DNA of 64,000 nt, from NCBI RefSeq assembly GCF_029263155.1, contig NZ_JAJCYB010000099.1, positions 62,001 to 126,000 of the forward strand, written 5' to 3'. Made by a program: the position numbers and the translations under genes. Each line of letters opens with the position of its first letter. Positions within the stretch are counted from its first letter, which is position 1. Source of the DNA: Pseudonocardia sp. GTDB lineage: Bacteria > Actinomycetota > Actinomycetes > Mycobacteriales > Pseudonocardiaceae. Positions 53,879 through 62,458 of the stretch are shown one piece after another. Below the pieces are notes generated by a model that saw only the letters and a program-made list of their open reading frames with translations, was not told where the DNA came from and ran no database searches.

Positions 53879-55081
53879 CTACTGAAAACGCAGAGCTTCG
53901 ATGGGGCGCAGCCGCGCGGCCCGGTTGGCCGGGTAGCCCCCGGCGACCAGGCCGATCAGCAGGCTGATGACGAACGAGATGACGATCGAGTTGGGATCGA
54001 CGACCGGCGGGGGGAAGTCCGGGATCGCCTGCGGGAGCAGCAGGGCACCCGCGGTCGCGATGCCGATCCCGAGCCCGATGCCGACCAGCCCGCCGAACCC
54101 GGCGAGGAACGTCGACTCCAGCAGGAACTGCTGGAGTATCGCGCGACGGCGGGCCCCGATGGCCTTGCGGATACCGATCTCCCGGGTCCGCTCGGTGACC
54201 GTGACCAGCATGATGTTCGCGACGCCGATCCCCCCGACGATCAGCGAGATCGCGGCCACGGCCACCGTGAACAGCGTCAGGAACGACAGTGTCTGGTTGA
54301 CCTGGTCGAGCAGGTTCTGCTGGGCGGTGGCCTCGTAGTCGCGGTCGGCGGGGTCGTCGACGCCGTGACGGTCGTCGAGGATCGCGTTGACCTGCGTGAG
54401 CGCGGCGGGCACGGCGTCGGGCGCGCGGGCCACGACGATCACGTTGTCCACCGAGTCCCCACCGCCGAGCAGGGAGCCGCGCGCCGTGCCGATCGGCATG
54501 ATCACGATATCGTCCTGCCCGGTGGCGGCCACGACCCCGATGACGCGGAACGTGGTGCGGCCGATCCGCACCTCGCTGCCCAGCGCCGCCCCGGCGTCGC
54601 CGCCGAACAGGTCCTCCACCGGTCCGGGTGCGAGCACCGCGACCTTCGCCCGGCCCCGCGCCTCGGTCTCGTCGAACATCCGGCCGACGACGAGGTCGCG
54701 GTCGACGACGTCGAGGTACGCGGCCGTCGTCCCGGACACCGAGCTGGCGTACTGCGTGCCGCCGGCCAGCTGCACCGACACCGGCCCGCCGGACACCGGG
54801 GTGGCCGAGGCGATGTCGGGTGCGTCGAGGGGGTCGGCGAGCGCTTCGACGTCGGCGTCGGTGATGTCGCGGGCGCCGTCGCCCTGTCCCGCCGTCACCG
54901 AGATCTGGGTGGCCAGCGCGCCGAAGGAGTCGGTGAAGCCGCGCTGGATCCCGTTGCCCAGTGCCACCAGCACGATCACGGCCGCGACGCCGATGATGAT
55001 GCCCAGCGTCGTCAGGCCGGAGCGGAGCTTGTTGGCCCGCAGGCCGCGCATCGCCAGGCGGGCCGCCTCCCAGACGGTCAC
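53879..55081 (-). CDS. MacB-like ABC permease
   Basis: A 400-residue permease with the MacB layout: an N-terminal membrane helix (SGLTTLGIIIGVAAVIVLVALG), a large extracytoplasmic domain (about 60-270) and three C-terminal helices (FLTLFTVAVAAISLIVGGIGV, then VGIGLGIGIATAGALLL and ISFVISLLIGLVAGGYPA) with the TERTREIGIRKAIGARRR loop. It transmits ATP-driven motion to the adaptor. The GTG start is 64 bp after the ATPase gene. Confidence 0.93.
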   Translation of the reverse strand: MTVWEAARLAMRGLRANKLRSGLTTLGIIIGVAAVIVLVALGNGIQRGFTDSFGALATQISVTAGQGDGARDITDADVEALADPLDAPDIASATPVSGGPVSVQLAGGTQYASSVSGTTAAYLDVVDRDLVVGRMFDETEARGRAKVAVLAPGPVEDLFGGDAGAALGSEVRIGRTTFRVIGVVAATGQDDIVIMPIGTARGSLLGGGDSVDNVIVVARAPDAVPAALTQVNAILDDRHGVDDPADRDYEATAQQNLLDQVNQTLSFLTLFTVAVAAISLIVGGIGVANIMLVTVTERTREIGIRKAIGARRRAILQQFLLESTFLAGFGGLVGIGLGIGIATAGALLLPQAIPDFPPPVVDPNSIVISFVISLLIGLVAGGYPANRAARLRPIEALRFQ

Positions 55082-55145
55082 CGCTCACCCTCGCTGCGTG
55101 CGGTCGGCACGGCCCGGACGCGCTGCGGAGGATTCGCGGGCCCGC

Positions 55146-55829
55146 TCATCGCGCCCCGACCCGGTCGTCGCTGGTGATCCGTCCGTCGCGCAGGCGCACC
55201 ACACGCTTGGCGTACGTGGCCACCTCGTCCTCGTGCGTGATCAGCACGACGGTGCGGCCCGTCCCGTTGAGCTCGACGAGCAGCCGCATGATCTCGGCGG
55301 TCGACGCGCTGTCCAGGTTCCCGGTCGGCTCGTCGGCCAGGATCATCGTCGGCCGGGTGACCAGCGCGCGGGCGATCGCGACCCGCTGCTGCTGGCCGCC
55401 GGAGAGCTCGTTGGGCATGCTCGGGCCGCGGTCGCCGAGCCCGACCCGCTCCAGCGCCCCGAGCGCGCGGGTGCGGCGCTCGCGCCTGCCCACCCCGGCG
55501 TAGACCAGCGGCAGTTCCACGTTGCGTGCCGCGCTCGTGCGCGGGATGAGGTTGAAGGACTGGAAGACGAACCCGATGCTGCGGTTGCGCAGGTCGGCGA
55601 GCCGGTTCTCGCGCAGGAGCCCGACGTCGGCGCCGTCGAGGCGGTAGTGGCCCTGCGTCGGCAGGTCGAGGCAGCCGAGGATGTTCATCATCGTGGACTT
55701 GCCGGATCCGGACGGTCCCATGATGGCGACGAGGTCGCCGTCGTCGACGGTGAGATCGACGGCGTCGAGGGCCCGCACCTGCACCGCTCCGGCCTGGTAG
55801 ACCTTCGTCACGGCGTCGAGCTCGATCAT
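55146..55829 (-). CDS. MacB/LolD-like ABC ATPase
   Basis: A 227-residue ATPase with Walker A GPSGSGKSTMMNILG, signature LSGGQQQRVAIARAL, Walker B MILADEPTGNLDS and H-loop ITHEDEVA. The sequence is standard for MacB-type exporters. The ATG at 55829 has AAGGGGG five bases before it. It is first of the three-gene operon. The exported molecule is unknown. Confidence 0.95.
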   Translation of the reverse strand: MIELDAVTKVYQAGAVQVRALDAVDLTVDDGDLVAIMGPSGSGKSTMMNILGCLDLPTQGHYRLDGADVGLLRENRLADLRNRSIGFVFQSFNLIPRTSAARNVELPLVYAGVGRRERRTRALGALERVGLGDRGPSMPNELSGGQQQRVAIARALVTRPTMILADEPTGNLDSASTAEIMRLLVELNGTGRTVVLITHEDEVATYAKRVVRLRDGRITSDDRVGAR

Positions 55830-55966
55830 CGTCCCCCTTCCCGGCACACGACGCGGCGGGCCGGCGCGGCGGGCGATCGACCCGACCGTGCTCCCGATCC
55901 GGACCGTATCCGGGTGCGCGGACGCCGTGCCCGGGCCACCCTCAGCGGCTCCTCAGGTGCCGGGCC

Positions 55967-56575
55967 GTGACTGACCCGGCGCGAGGCGGACCGTCGGCCG
56001 CGTCGTTCGGGCAGGATCACGGGCATGACCGCGACCCGACGCCGCTGACGCGCGTGCCGGTGCGCCGCGGTCTGCCCTGGAGCTGGGGCGCCACCGACGC
56101 CGAGATCGACGCCGATTACCCGTGCGCGGCGCTGGTCCCCGACCCCGCGGCCCGGATGGTGCGCGCCGTCGACGTGGCCGCGCCGGCCGCGGTCACGTTC
56201 CGCTGGGTCTGCCAGCTCACGCAGGCGCCCTACAGCTACGACCTGATCGACAATCTCGGCCGGCGCAGCCCCCGCACGCTGACCCCGGGAGCGGACGCGC
56301 CGGAACCCGGCACGCCGTTCGTGATGATCTTCCAGATCGCCGACGTGGTCCCGGGCCGCGAGATCACCGGGGTGGGCCGTCCGGGCCCGACGCGCCGCTT
56401 CGGGCCGATGGCGTGCACCTACCGGGTATTGCCCGCCGGCGAGCACCGGTCGCGGCTGGTCGCCCGCCTGGATCTCACGGCCGGGCGCCTCGCCGCCCCG
56501 ATCGCCTGGGGCGATCTACTGATGATGCGGAAGCAGCTGCGCACCCTTGCCGCATGTGCGGGACGGACCGCCTGA
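55967..56575 (+). CDS. SRPBCC-family (polyketide cyclase-like) protein
   Basis: A protein of up to 202 residues. The body VDVAAPAAVTFRWVCQLTQAPYSYDLIDNLGRRSPRTL resembles the SRPBCC/Bet v 1-like actinobacterial family that I recall under this name. The function is unknown; such folds bind hydrophobic ligands. The start is uncertain: GTG at 55967 or at 56054, neither with a good ribosome site. The latter would begin VPVRRGLPWSWGA. Confidence 0.65.
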   Translation: MTDPARGGPSAASFGQDHGHDRDPTPLTRVPVRRGLPWSWGATDAEIDADYPCAALVPDPAARMVRAVDVAAPAAVTFRWVCQLTQAPYSYDLIDNLGRRSPRTLTPGADAPEPGTPFVMIFQIADVVPGREITGVGRPGPTRRFGPMACTYRVLPAGEHRSRLVARLDLTAGRLAAPIAWGDLLMMRKQLRTLAACAGRTA

Positions 56576-56628
56576 CCCGTCCGACCGGGCAGTTCCGGGA
56601 TGTGCGTCGCGGCGACTAGACCGGGGAG

Positions 56629-57513
56629 ATGACGGTCGCAGCGATCCACCGGTACCCGGTCAAGTCCATGCTCGGCGAGTCGCTGCAGCGGTGTCGGATC
56701 GGGGCCAGCGGGGTCGTCGGCGACCGGGCGTACGCGGTGATCGACATCGAGACGGGCACGGTCGCGAGCGCGAAGGTGCCCAAGCGCTGGGCCGGGCTGC
56801 TGGGCTTCTCCGCCCGCTTCGTGTCCGAGCCCCGCGAGGGCGCGGCGCCGCCGCCGGTGGAGATCACCTTCCCGGACGGCTCGGTGTTGCGCAGCGACGA
56901 CGAGGAGATCGACCACGCGCTGAGCGCCGCGCTCGGCCGGGCGGTGACGCTGGCGACCGCTCCGCCGGAGGGCGCCTACTTCGAGGAGCTGTGGCCCGAT
57001 ATCGACGGCCTGGCGCCGCAGCAGCTCATCGACGCCACCGAGACCCGTCGCGAGGACAGCGGTGAGGTGATCAGCCGGTTCGACATCTCGGCGTTCGGTG
57101 CGCCCGGCACGTTCTTCGACCTGTCCGCGCTGCACGTGCTCACCTCCTCGACCCTGGACCGGCTGCGCGAGCTCGCCCCCGACGCCACCTTCGACGCCCG
57201 CCGCTACCGGCCCAACGTCGTGCTGCGCGACACCGACGCGGGGTTCGTGGAGAACGACTGGCCCGGCCGCACGGCCACCGTCGGCACGGCGACGCTCCGG
57301 TACTCCTTCGCCACCATGCGCTGCGTGATGACGACATTGGCGCAGGGGGACCTCCCGGGCGACGCCGACACCCTGCGGGCCGTCGCGAAGCACAACCGGA
57401 TCGAGATCCCGCAGATCGGCGGGGTGTGGGCGTGCGCGGGGGTGTACGCCGACGTCGTGGCGCCGGGCGACGTGGCCGTGGGTGACGCGCACGCGGAGGC
57501 CGCCGGGCAGTGA
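56629..57513 (+). CDS. MOSC-domain protein
   Basis: A 294-residue MOSC protein, with an N-terminal barrel (VAAIHRYPVKSMLGESL) and a C-terminal MOSC sulfurase-like domain (FDARRYRPNVVLRD, the conserved cysteine in ATMRCVMTTLAQGDLP, and IEIPQIGGVWACAGVYADV). MOSC proteins carry molybdenum cofactor and reduce N-hydroxylated compounds. The ATG is preceded by GGGGAG. Confidence 0.9.
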   Translation: MTVAAIHRYPVKSMLGESLQRCRIGASGVVGDRAYAVIDIETGTVASAKVPKRWAGLLGFSARFVSEPREGAAPPPVEITFPDGSVLRSDDEEIDHALSAALGRAVTLATAPPEGAYFEELWPDIDGLAPQQLIDATETRREDSGEVISRFDISAFGAPGTFFDLSALHVLTSSTLDRLRELAPDATFDARRYRPNVVLRDTDAGFVENDWPGRTATVGTATLRYSFATMRCVMTTLAQGDLPGDADTLRAVAKHNRIEIPQIGGVWACAGVYADVVAPGDVAVGDAHAEAAGQ

Positions 57514-57658
57514 TCGGCGACAGCCGCACGAGCACGGCATGGACCACCCTCAGGTGACGCCCGCGATGATCACCCGGCACCCGGCCCGGCGAGTGCCGCG
57601 GCTCGGCCACGACACACGAGTGATCCGCAGGACGAAGCCGTAGGGCAGCATCTCGCCC

Positions 57659-58321
57659 GTGACGTCCCCCGGCACCGCCGCGCCCCGCCCCGAGTCCGGC
57701 TGCGGCGGGTCGACGAACAGCGGTGCCCGGCTCGGGCCCGGGTGGGTGGTGGCGGGTGTCGCGCTGTTCTGGGTGTTGACCGTCGTCGCCGGGCTGCTCG
57801 CGCCGGGGTACTCCGCACGGGCGGACTATGTCTCCAGCCTCGCCGGGCGCGGGTCCTCGGTGGCCGTGCTCGGGGTCGCCGCGCTGACCGTGCTGGGGCT
57901 GGCACACCTGGCCGCCGCGGCCGTCGTGCGCGGGTGGGTGGCCGCGCCGCTGGCACTGGCCGGGCTGTGCGGGCTGGCCGTCGCGTGGTTCCGCACGGCG
58001 TGCCCGCTCGGGGCGGCCGGATGCGGGTCCGGCGCCAACGAGACGGTGCCCGACCTCGCCGACACCGTGCACTACCTCGCCGTCGTGGGGTACGAGGTCG
58101 CGCTGGTCGTCGCGATGCTCGGCGTGGCGGTGCGGCTGCGGGGAGCACGGCCGGTCGTCGCCGCGCTGACCGTCACGGCGGCCGTCGCCTCGGTGGTGCT
58201 GGCCCTGCAGATCGGCGGTCCCGACCTCGGCGCCTGGCAACGCGCCTGGCTGGCGGTGAACACGGCCTGGCCGGCGGCGCTGGCGCTGACGGTGTACCGA
58301 CCCCGCTCGCACACAGGGTGA
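57659..58321 (+). CDS. DUF998-family membrane protein
   Basis: A 220-residue integral membrane protein with about six helices. YSARADYVSSLAGRG after the first helix and CGSGANETVPDLADTVHYLAVV are typical of DUF998 proteins, whose function is unknown. CAGCAT seven bases before the GTG may be a -10 box. Cysteines at ACPLGAAGCGSG could form an external disulfide. Confidence 0.8.
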   Translation: MTSPGTAAPRPESGCGGSTNSGARLGPGWVVAGVALFWVLTVVAGLLAPGYSARADYVSSLAGRGSSVAVLGVAALTVLGLAHLAAAAVVRGWVAAPLALAGLCGLAVAWFRTACPLGAAGCGSGANETVPDLADTVHYLAVVGYEVALVVAMLGVAVRLRGARPVVAALTVTAAVASVVLALQIGGPDLGAWQRAWLAVNTAWPAALALTVYRPRSHTG

Positions 58322-58372
58322 CGTGCTCGCACACAGGTCCCGCCCATTGTGTGAGCACCGGGACCTGTGTGC
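58314..58372. repeat. second copy of the CACACAGG inverted repeat
   Basis: GCACACAGGTCCC (58329-58341) pairs perfectly with GGGACCTGTGTGC (58360-58372), and CTCGCACACAGG occurs at both 58306-58318 and 58326-58337. It overlaps the end of the DUF998 gene and follows the convergent acyl-CoA gene. It shares 12-bp blocks with 33227-33294. Confidence 0.85.
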
Positions 58373-58393
58373 CGGCTGTCCGCAGCGGCCCGG

Positions 58394-60322
58394 TCAGCCG
58401 ACAGCGGCCAGGTCGGTCGGCGCCTGTCCGGCCGAGGCCGCCGGGACCACCGACGGCTCCTGCTCGCCGTCGAGCAGCGGGCAGTCGAGCCAGGGCTCGG
58501 GGATGCCGAAGCCGTCCACGAGGGAGCGGGCGTGCGGGCGCAGCTCGCCGCACAGCGCGTTGACCGCGCTGGTCACGGCCTTGGTGCGGGCCGCGGTGAG
58601 GTAGCCGTGCTCGACGAACCACGCCCGGTCGGCCTCGAGCACCGACAGCCCGTGCAGGGCGAGCAGCTCGCCCAGCAGGGGGTGCTGGTCGGCGACGGCG
58701 GCGAACGCGTCGAACACGATCCGGTCGACGTGCGCCCGCGCGGCGACCAGCAGGTGGTCCTGTGCGGCGTTGAAGACCGCGAACTGGTCGGCGCCCGGGG
58801 CGAGGGCCCGGCGCATGCGCTGCGCGGCGCCGGCGATCAGGTGTTCCTCACGCTCGGCGAGCAGCCACCGCTGGTAGGCCCGGTCGCGGACGTCACCGCG
58901 CTGCAGGACCGCCCGCGCACCGGTCCGCTCCAGCACCGTCCACGCCACGAGGCCGGCACCGAAGCGCACCTTGCCGAGCAGGTCGAGCCGGCCGACGCGG
59001 CGACCGTAGTCCGACAGCAGCGTCTTCGCGACCAGCTGCAGCAGCACCGTGTTGTCGCCCTCGAACGTGGTGAACACGTCGGTGTCGGCCTTGAGCGCGG
59101 GCAGCAGGTTCTCGGCCAGGTATCCCGCGCCGCCGCAGGCCTCCCGGCAGGTCTGGATCGTGCGCGTGGCGTGCCAGGTACCGACCGCCTTGATCCCGGC
59201 GGCCCGGGTCTCCAGCTCGCGCTGGGCCGCCTCGTCCGGCGTGGCTCCGGTCCTCTGCAGCTCGTGCATCTGCGTGACCAGCTGCTCCTGCGCGAAGTGC
59301 AGCGCGTACGTCGTCGCGAGCGCGGGGAGCAGCTTGCGCTGGTGGGCGAGGTAGTCCAGGACGACGACCTCCTCCCCGGTGGCCGGGTCCGCGAACTGGC
59401 GGCGCGTGGCGCCGTAGCGGATCGCCAGTGTCAGCGCCTTCTGCGTGGCGCTGCCCGCACCTCCCGCCACGCTGATCCGGCCGCGCACGAGCGTGCCGAG
59501 CATGGTGAAGAAGCGGCGGGTCTCGTTGTCGATCGGGCTGGAGTAGGTGCCGTCCGGCGCCACGTCGCCGTAGCGGTTGAGCAGGGCCTCGCGGGGCACC
59601 CGGACGCGGTCGAACACCAGCCGCCCGTTGTCGACGCCGTTGAGGCCGGCCTTCACGCCGCAGTCGGTGATGGTGACACCGGGCTGCGCGGCGCCGTCGT
59701 CGGACCGGATCGGGACGAGGAACGCGTGCACCCCGTGCGTCCGGGCGACCTCGTCCGGACCCGCGGTCACGAGCTGCGCGAACACCACCGCCATCCGCGC
59801 GTCACGCGCGGCGCCGCCGATGTAGTCCTTGCGCGCGCCCGGCTCCGGGGTGTCGATGACGAACTCGTGGGCGTCCGCGTCGTAGGTGGCGGTGGTGCGC
59901 AGGTGCTGCACGTCGGAGCCGTGGCCGGTCTCGGTCATCGCGAAGCAACCGAGCAGCGTGCCGTCCATCATGTCGCGCAGGTGGCGCTCGTGGTGGCGCT
60001 CGGTGCCCAGCGCCTGCAGCGCCCCGCCGAACAGACCCCACTGCACACCGGCCTTGACCAGCAACGACAGGTCGCCGTGGCCGAGCATCTGGAACGCCGC
60101 GACGACGCCCCCGACGTCGCCGCCACCGCCGTATGCCGGGTCGAAGCCCTGGCGTGGGCGCCCGCTCGCGGCCAGTGCCGCGACCGCCTCGGCCACCTCG
60201 GCGCGGTACTGCTCGATGGACGCGTCCGGGTCGGGGCTGAGCCTGAGCTGCCCGAGCTGGGCGCGGACGTCGTCACGGACGGCGGCCCAGCGGCCGTCGA
60301 GCGCGGTCTGCAGATCCTTCAC
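58394..60322 (-). CDS. acyl-CoA oxidase/dehydrogenase-family enzyme
   Basis: A 642-residue flavoenzyme, longer than standard acyl-CoA dehydrogenases (about 390) and like peroxisomal acyl-CoA oxidases. LLGCFAMTETGHGSDVQHLRT is the substrate/FAD loop, followed by RKDYIGGAARDARMAVVFAQL and TCREACGGAGYLAENLLPALKADTDVFTTFEGDN, which are typical. It should introduce the 2,3-double bond in acyl-CoA. The GTG has AGGAGG seven bases before it and overlaps the TetR stop. Confidence 0.9.
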   Translation of the reverse strand: MKDLQTALDGRWAAVRDDVRAQLGQLRLSPDPDASIEQYRAEVAEAVAALAASGRPRQGFDPAYGGGGDVGGVVAAFQMLGHGDLSLLVKAGVQWGLFGGALQALGTERHHERHLRDMMDGTLLGCFAMTETGHGSDVQHLRTTATYDADAHEFVIDTPEPGARKDYIGGAARDARMAVVFAQLVTAGPDEVARTHGVHAFLVPIRSDDGAAQPGVTITDCGVKAGLNGVDNGRLVFDRVRVPREALLNRYGDVAPDGTYSSPIDNETRRFFTMLGTLVRGRISVAGGAGSATQKALTLAIRYGATRRQFADPATGEEVVVLDYLAHQRKLLPALATTYALHFAQEQLVTQMHELQRTGATPDEAAQRELETRAAGIKAVGTWHATRTIQTCREACGGAGYLAENLLPALKADTDVFTTFEGDNTVLLQLVAKTLLSDYGRRVGRLDLLGKVRFGAGLVAWTVLERTGARAVLQRGDVRDRAYQRWLLAEREEHLIAGAAQRMRRALAPGADQFAVFNAAQDHLLVAARAHVDRIVFDAFAAVADQHPLLGELLALHGLSVLEADRAWFVEHGYLTAARTKAVTSAVNALCGELRPHARSLVDGFGIPEPWLDCPLLDGEQEPSVVPAASAGQAPTDLAAVG

Positions 60323-60951
60323 GAGCGCTCCTCCTTGCGAGGGATGGCCACGACGCCGGAGAGCCCGGCCCAGGCGAGTTCGGTGAGGTGGGCCGCCAGC
60401 TCGGACCGGGTCATCCCGGACGGCCGGGCCAGCCAGTTGTCGGCGGCGGCGCGCACCATGCCGACGATCCCGTGCCCCCACGGGACCGCGGTGACGGCGT
60501 CGCCGGTGCGGACGGCGATCACGGCGGCGGCCTCGTCGCCGACCAGCGAGACCAGGTCGCCGACGGGGTCCGCGTCCAGCGCCCGGTCCACCAGCGGGCG
60601 GTGCACGACGAAGCGATAGACCTCGGGATCGTGCTCGATCAGGCGCAGGTAGGCCTCGATACCGGCCGCGGTCTGCGCGTGGGCACCCGCGGCGGCGTCC
60701 ATGGCGGCGCGCACCTGCCCGAGCAGCACCTCGGCCACCCGTGCGCAGACGGCGACGTAGAGCTCGGTGCGGTCGCCGAAGTGCCGGTAGACCACGGTCT
60801 TGCTGGTGCCCGCCCGCGCGGCGACGTCGTCCATGCCGACGCCCGCCCCGTGCGTGCGGATGGCGAGGATCGCGGCGTCGGTGAGCTGGGCGCGCCGGGT
60901 GGCCCGGTGGGCGTCCCACCGGCTCGCGCGGCGATCGCGTGCGGTCTTCAC
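60319..60951 (-). CDS. TetR-family regulator of the fatty-acid cluster
   Basis: A 210-residue TetR-family protein with helix-turn-helix MDDVAARAGTSKTVVYRHFGDRTELYVAV. It is coupled to the acyl-CoA enzyme gene and divergent from the thiolase gene. Two palindromic sites in the 88-bp gap probably bind it. It likely senses an acyl-CoA. A leaderless -10 box (TACTGT, 60959-60964) lies seven bases before the GTG. Confidence 0.9.
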   Translation of the reverse strand: MKTARDRRASRWDAHRATRRAQLTDAAILAIRTHGAGVGMDDVAARAGTSKTVVYRHFGDRTELYVAVCARVAEVLLGQVRAAMDAAAGAHAQTAAGIEAYLRLIEHDPEVYRFVVHRPLVDRALDADPVGDLVSLVGDEAAAVIAVRTGDAVTAVPWGHGIVGMVRAAADNWLARPSGMTRSELAAHLTELAWAGLSGVVAIPRKEERS

Positions 60952-60961
60952 GGAACCGACA

Positions 60962-60988
60962 GTATCGGGTACCAGCGGTACCGGCTAC
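60962..60988. promoter_or_regulatory. TetR operator candidate 1
   Basis: Two arms, gtatcgggtacc and ggtaccggctac, are inverted at 10 of 12 positions around AGC. The site overlaps the TetR gene's -10 box on the minus strand. Confidence 0.55.
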
Positions 60989-60994
60989 GGGATC

Positions 60995-61009
60995 CATGTC
61001 ACGTACATG
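60995..61009. promoter_or_regulatory. perfect palindrome in the TetR-thiolase gap
   Basis: CATGTCACGTACATG has perfect 5-bp arms around a five-base centre. It sits between the two larger sites and may be a further regulator site or chance. Confidence 0.35.
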
Positions 61010-61011
61010 AA

Positions 61012-61036
61012 ACCGACGGTACCGGGTACCGTCGGT
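61012..61036. promoter_or_regulatory. TetR operator candidate 2 over the thiolase promoter
   Basis: ACCGACGGTAC and GTACCGTCGGT are perfect 11-bp inverted arms around CGG. It contains the thiolase -10 box TACCGT (61027-61032), seven bases before the ATG. Binding would block transcription. Confidence 0.7.
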
Positions 61037-61039
61037 ACC

Positions 61040-62326
61040 ATGACCCGTTCAGCCCGCCAGGCCGCCGTCATCGGGGGCAACCGCATCCCGTTCGCCCGAG
61101 CGAACGGCGCCTACGCCCAGGCCACCAACCTCGACATGCTCACCGCGACCCTCGACGGCCTCACCGCCCGGTTCGGCCTCGCCGGCGAGCGCGTCGGCGA
61201 GGTCGCGGGCGGCGCTGTCCTCAAGCACTCCCGCGACCGCGACCTCACCCGCGAGTCGGTGCTGGGCAGCCGCCTGTCGCCCCATACGCCCGCCTACGAC
61301 GTGCAGCAGGCGTGCGGCACCGGGCTGGAGACGGCGATCCTGGTGGCGAACAAGATCGCGCTCGGGCAGATCGAGAGCGGTATCGCGGCGGGCGTCGACA
61401 CGGCGAGCGACGCCCCCGTCGCCCTCAACGACGACCTGCGCCGCGTGCTCATGCGGCTCAACGGGGCCCGCTCGGTCGGCGACCGGCTGCGCGCGCTCGC
61501 CGGGATCCGCCCCGGCCAGGTCGTGCCGGAACTCCCGCGCAACGCCGAGCCGCGCACCGGGCTGTCGATGGGCGAGCACATGGCCGTCACCGCGGCCGAG
61601 TGGGGCGTGACACGCGAGGCGCAGGACGAGCTCGCCGCGGCCAGTCACCGCAACCTCGCCGCCGCGTACGACCGGGGCTTCCTCGACGACCTGGTGACGC
61701 CGTTCCTGGGGCTGACCCGCGACCAGAACCTGCGTGCCGACAGCTCGGCCGAGAAGCTCGCGAAGCTCAAGCCGGTGTTCGGCGACACCATGACCGCGGG
61801 CAACTCCACCCCGCTCACCGACGGCGCGTCCGCGGTGCTGCTCGGCTCGGACGAGTGGGCCGCGGATCACAAGCTGCCGGTGCTCGCGCACGTCGTCGAC
61901 GCGCAGACCGCGGCCGTCGACTTCGTCCACGCGGGCGACGGGCTGCTCACCGCGCCGGTCCACGCCGTCCCGCGGCTGCTGGAGCGCAACGGCCTGACGT
62001 TGCAGGACTTCGACTTCTACGAGATCCACGAGGCCTTCGCCGCCACCGTCCTCGCCACGCTCGCGGCCTGGGAGGACCCGGCGTTCGCGAAGGAGCGCCT
62101 GGGCCTGGACGCGCCGCTGGGCCCGATCGACCGCTCCCGGCTCAACGTCACCGGCAGCTCGCTGGCCACCGGCCACCCGTTCGCGGCCACCGGCGGCCGG
62201 ATCGTCGCCACGCTGGCGACCTTGCTGCACGAGAAGCGCCGAACCACGGACACCGCGGCCCGCGGCCTGATCTCCATCTGCGCGGCCGGCGGCCAGGGCG
62301 TGGTGGCGATCCTCGAAGCGGCCTGA
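61040..62326 (+). CDS. acetyl-CoA acyltransferase (thiolase, FadA2/FadI-like)
   Basis: A 428-residue thiolase. Catalytic cysteine: VQQACGTGLETAI; His motif: YEIHEAFAATVLA; C-terminal Cys motif: ICAAGGQGVVAIL. LSMGEHMAVTAAEWGV matches FadI/FadA2-type enzymes. It cleaves 3-ketoacyl-CoA in beta-oxidation. The gene has a leaderless promoter under a strong palindrome. FabG4- and HtdX-like genes follow; fadA2 lies near fabG4 and htdX in M. tuberculosis as well. Confidence 0.93.
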   Translation: MTRSARQAAVIGGNRIPFARANGAYAQATNLDMLTATLDGLTARFGLAGERVGEVAGGAVLKHSRDRDLTRESVLGSRLSPHTPAYDVQQACGTGLETAILVANKIALGQIESGIAAGVDTASDAPVALNDDLRRVLMRLNGARSVGDRLRALAGIRPGQVVPELPRNAEPRTGLSMGEHMAVTAAEWGVTREAQDELAAASHRNLAAAYDRGFLDDLVTPFLGLTRDQNLRADSSAEKLAKLKPVFGDTMTAGNSTPLTDGASAVLLGSDEWAADHKLPVLAHVVDAQTAAVDFVHAGDGLLTAPVHAVPRLLERNGLTLQDFDFYEIHEAFAATVLATLAAWEDPAFAKERLGLDAPLGPIDRSRLNVTGSSLATGHPFAATGGRIVATLATLLHEKRRTTDTAARGLISICAAGGQGVVAILEAA

Positions 62327-62362
62327 CCACCCGACCCGCCCCCGCCACGCCCACCCCGTCGC

Positions 62363-62428
62363 GCGGTGATCAAGGCGAGATGGTCGCTCGATGATCTCCA
62401 CCGGCGACCGTCCGCCCTTGATCACCGT
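62363..62428. repeat. inverted repeat holding dispersed 29-bp repeat, copy 2
   Basis: CGGTGATCAAGG near 62364 pairs with CCTTGATCACCG near 62417. The segment 62368-62396 matches 44494-44522 at 26 of 29 bases. It lies between the thiolase and fabG4-like genes and may terminate or attenuate transcription. Confidence 0.7.
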
Positions 62429-62458
62429 TGTCCGGGCCGAAACGCACCTGGAGTTCCC

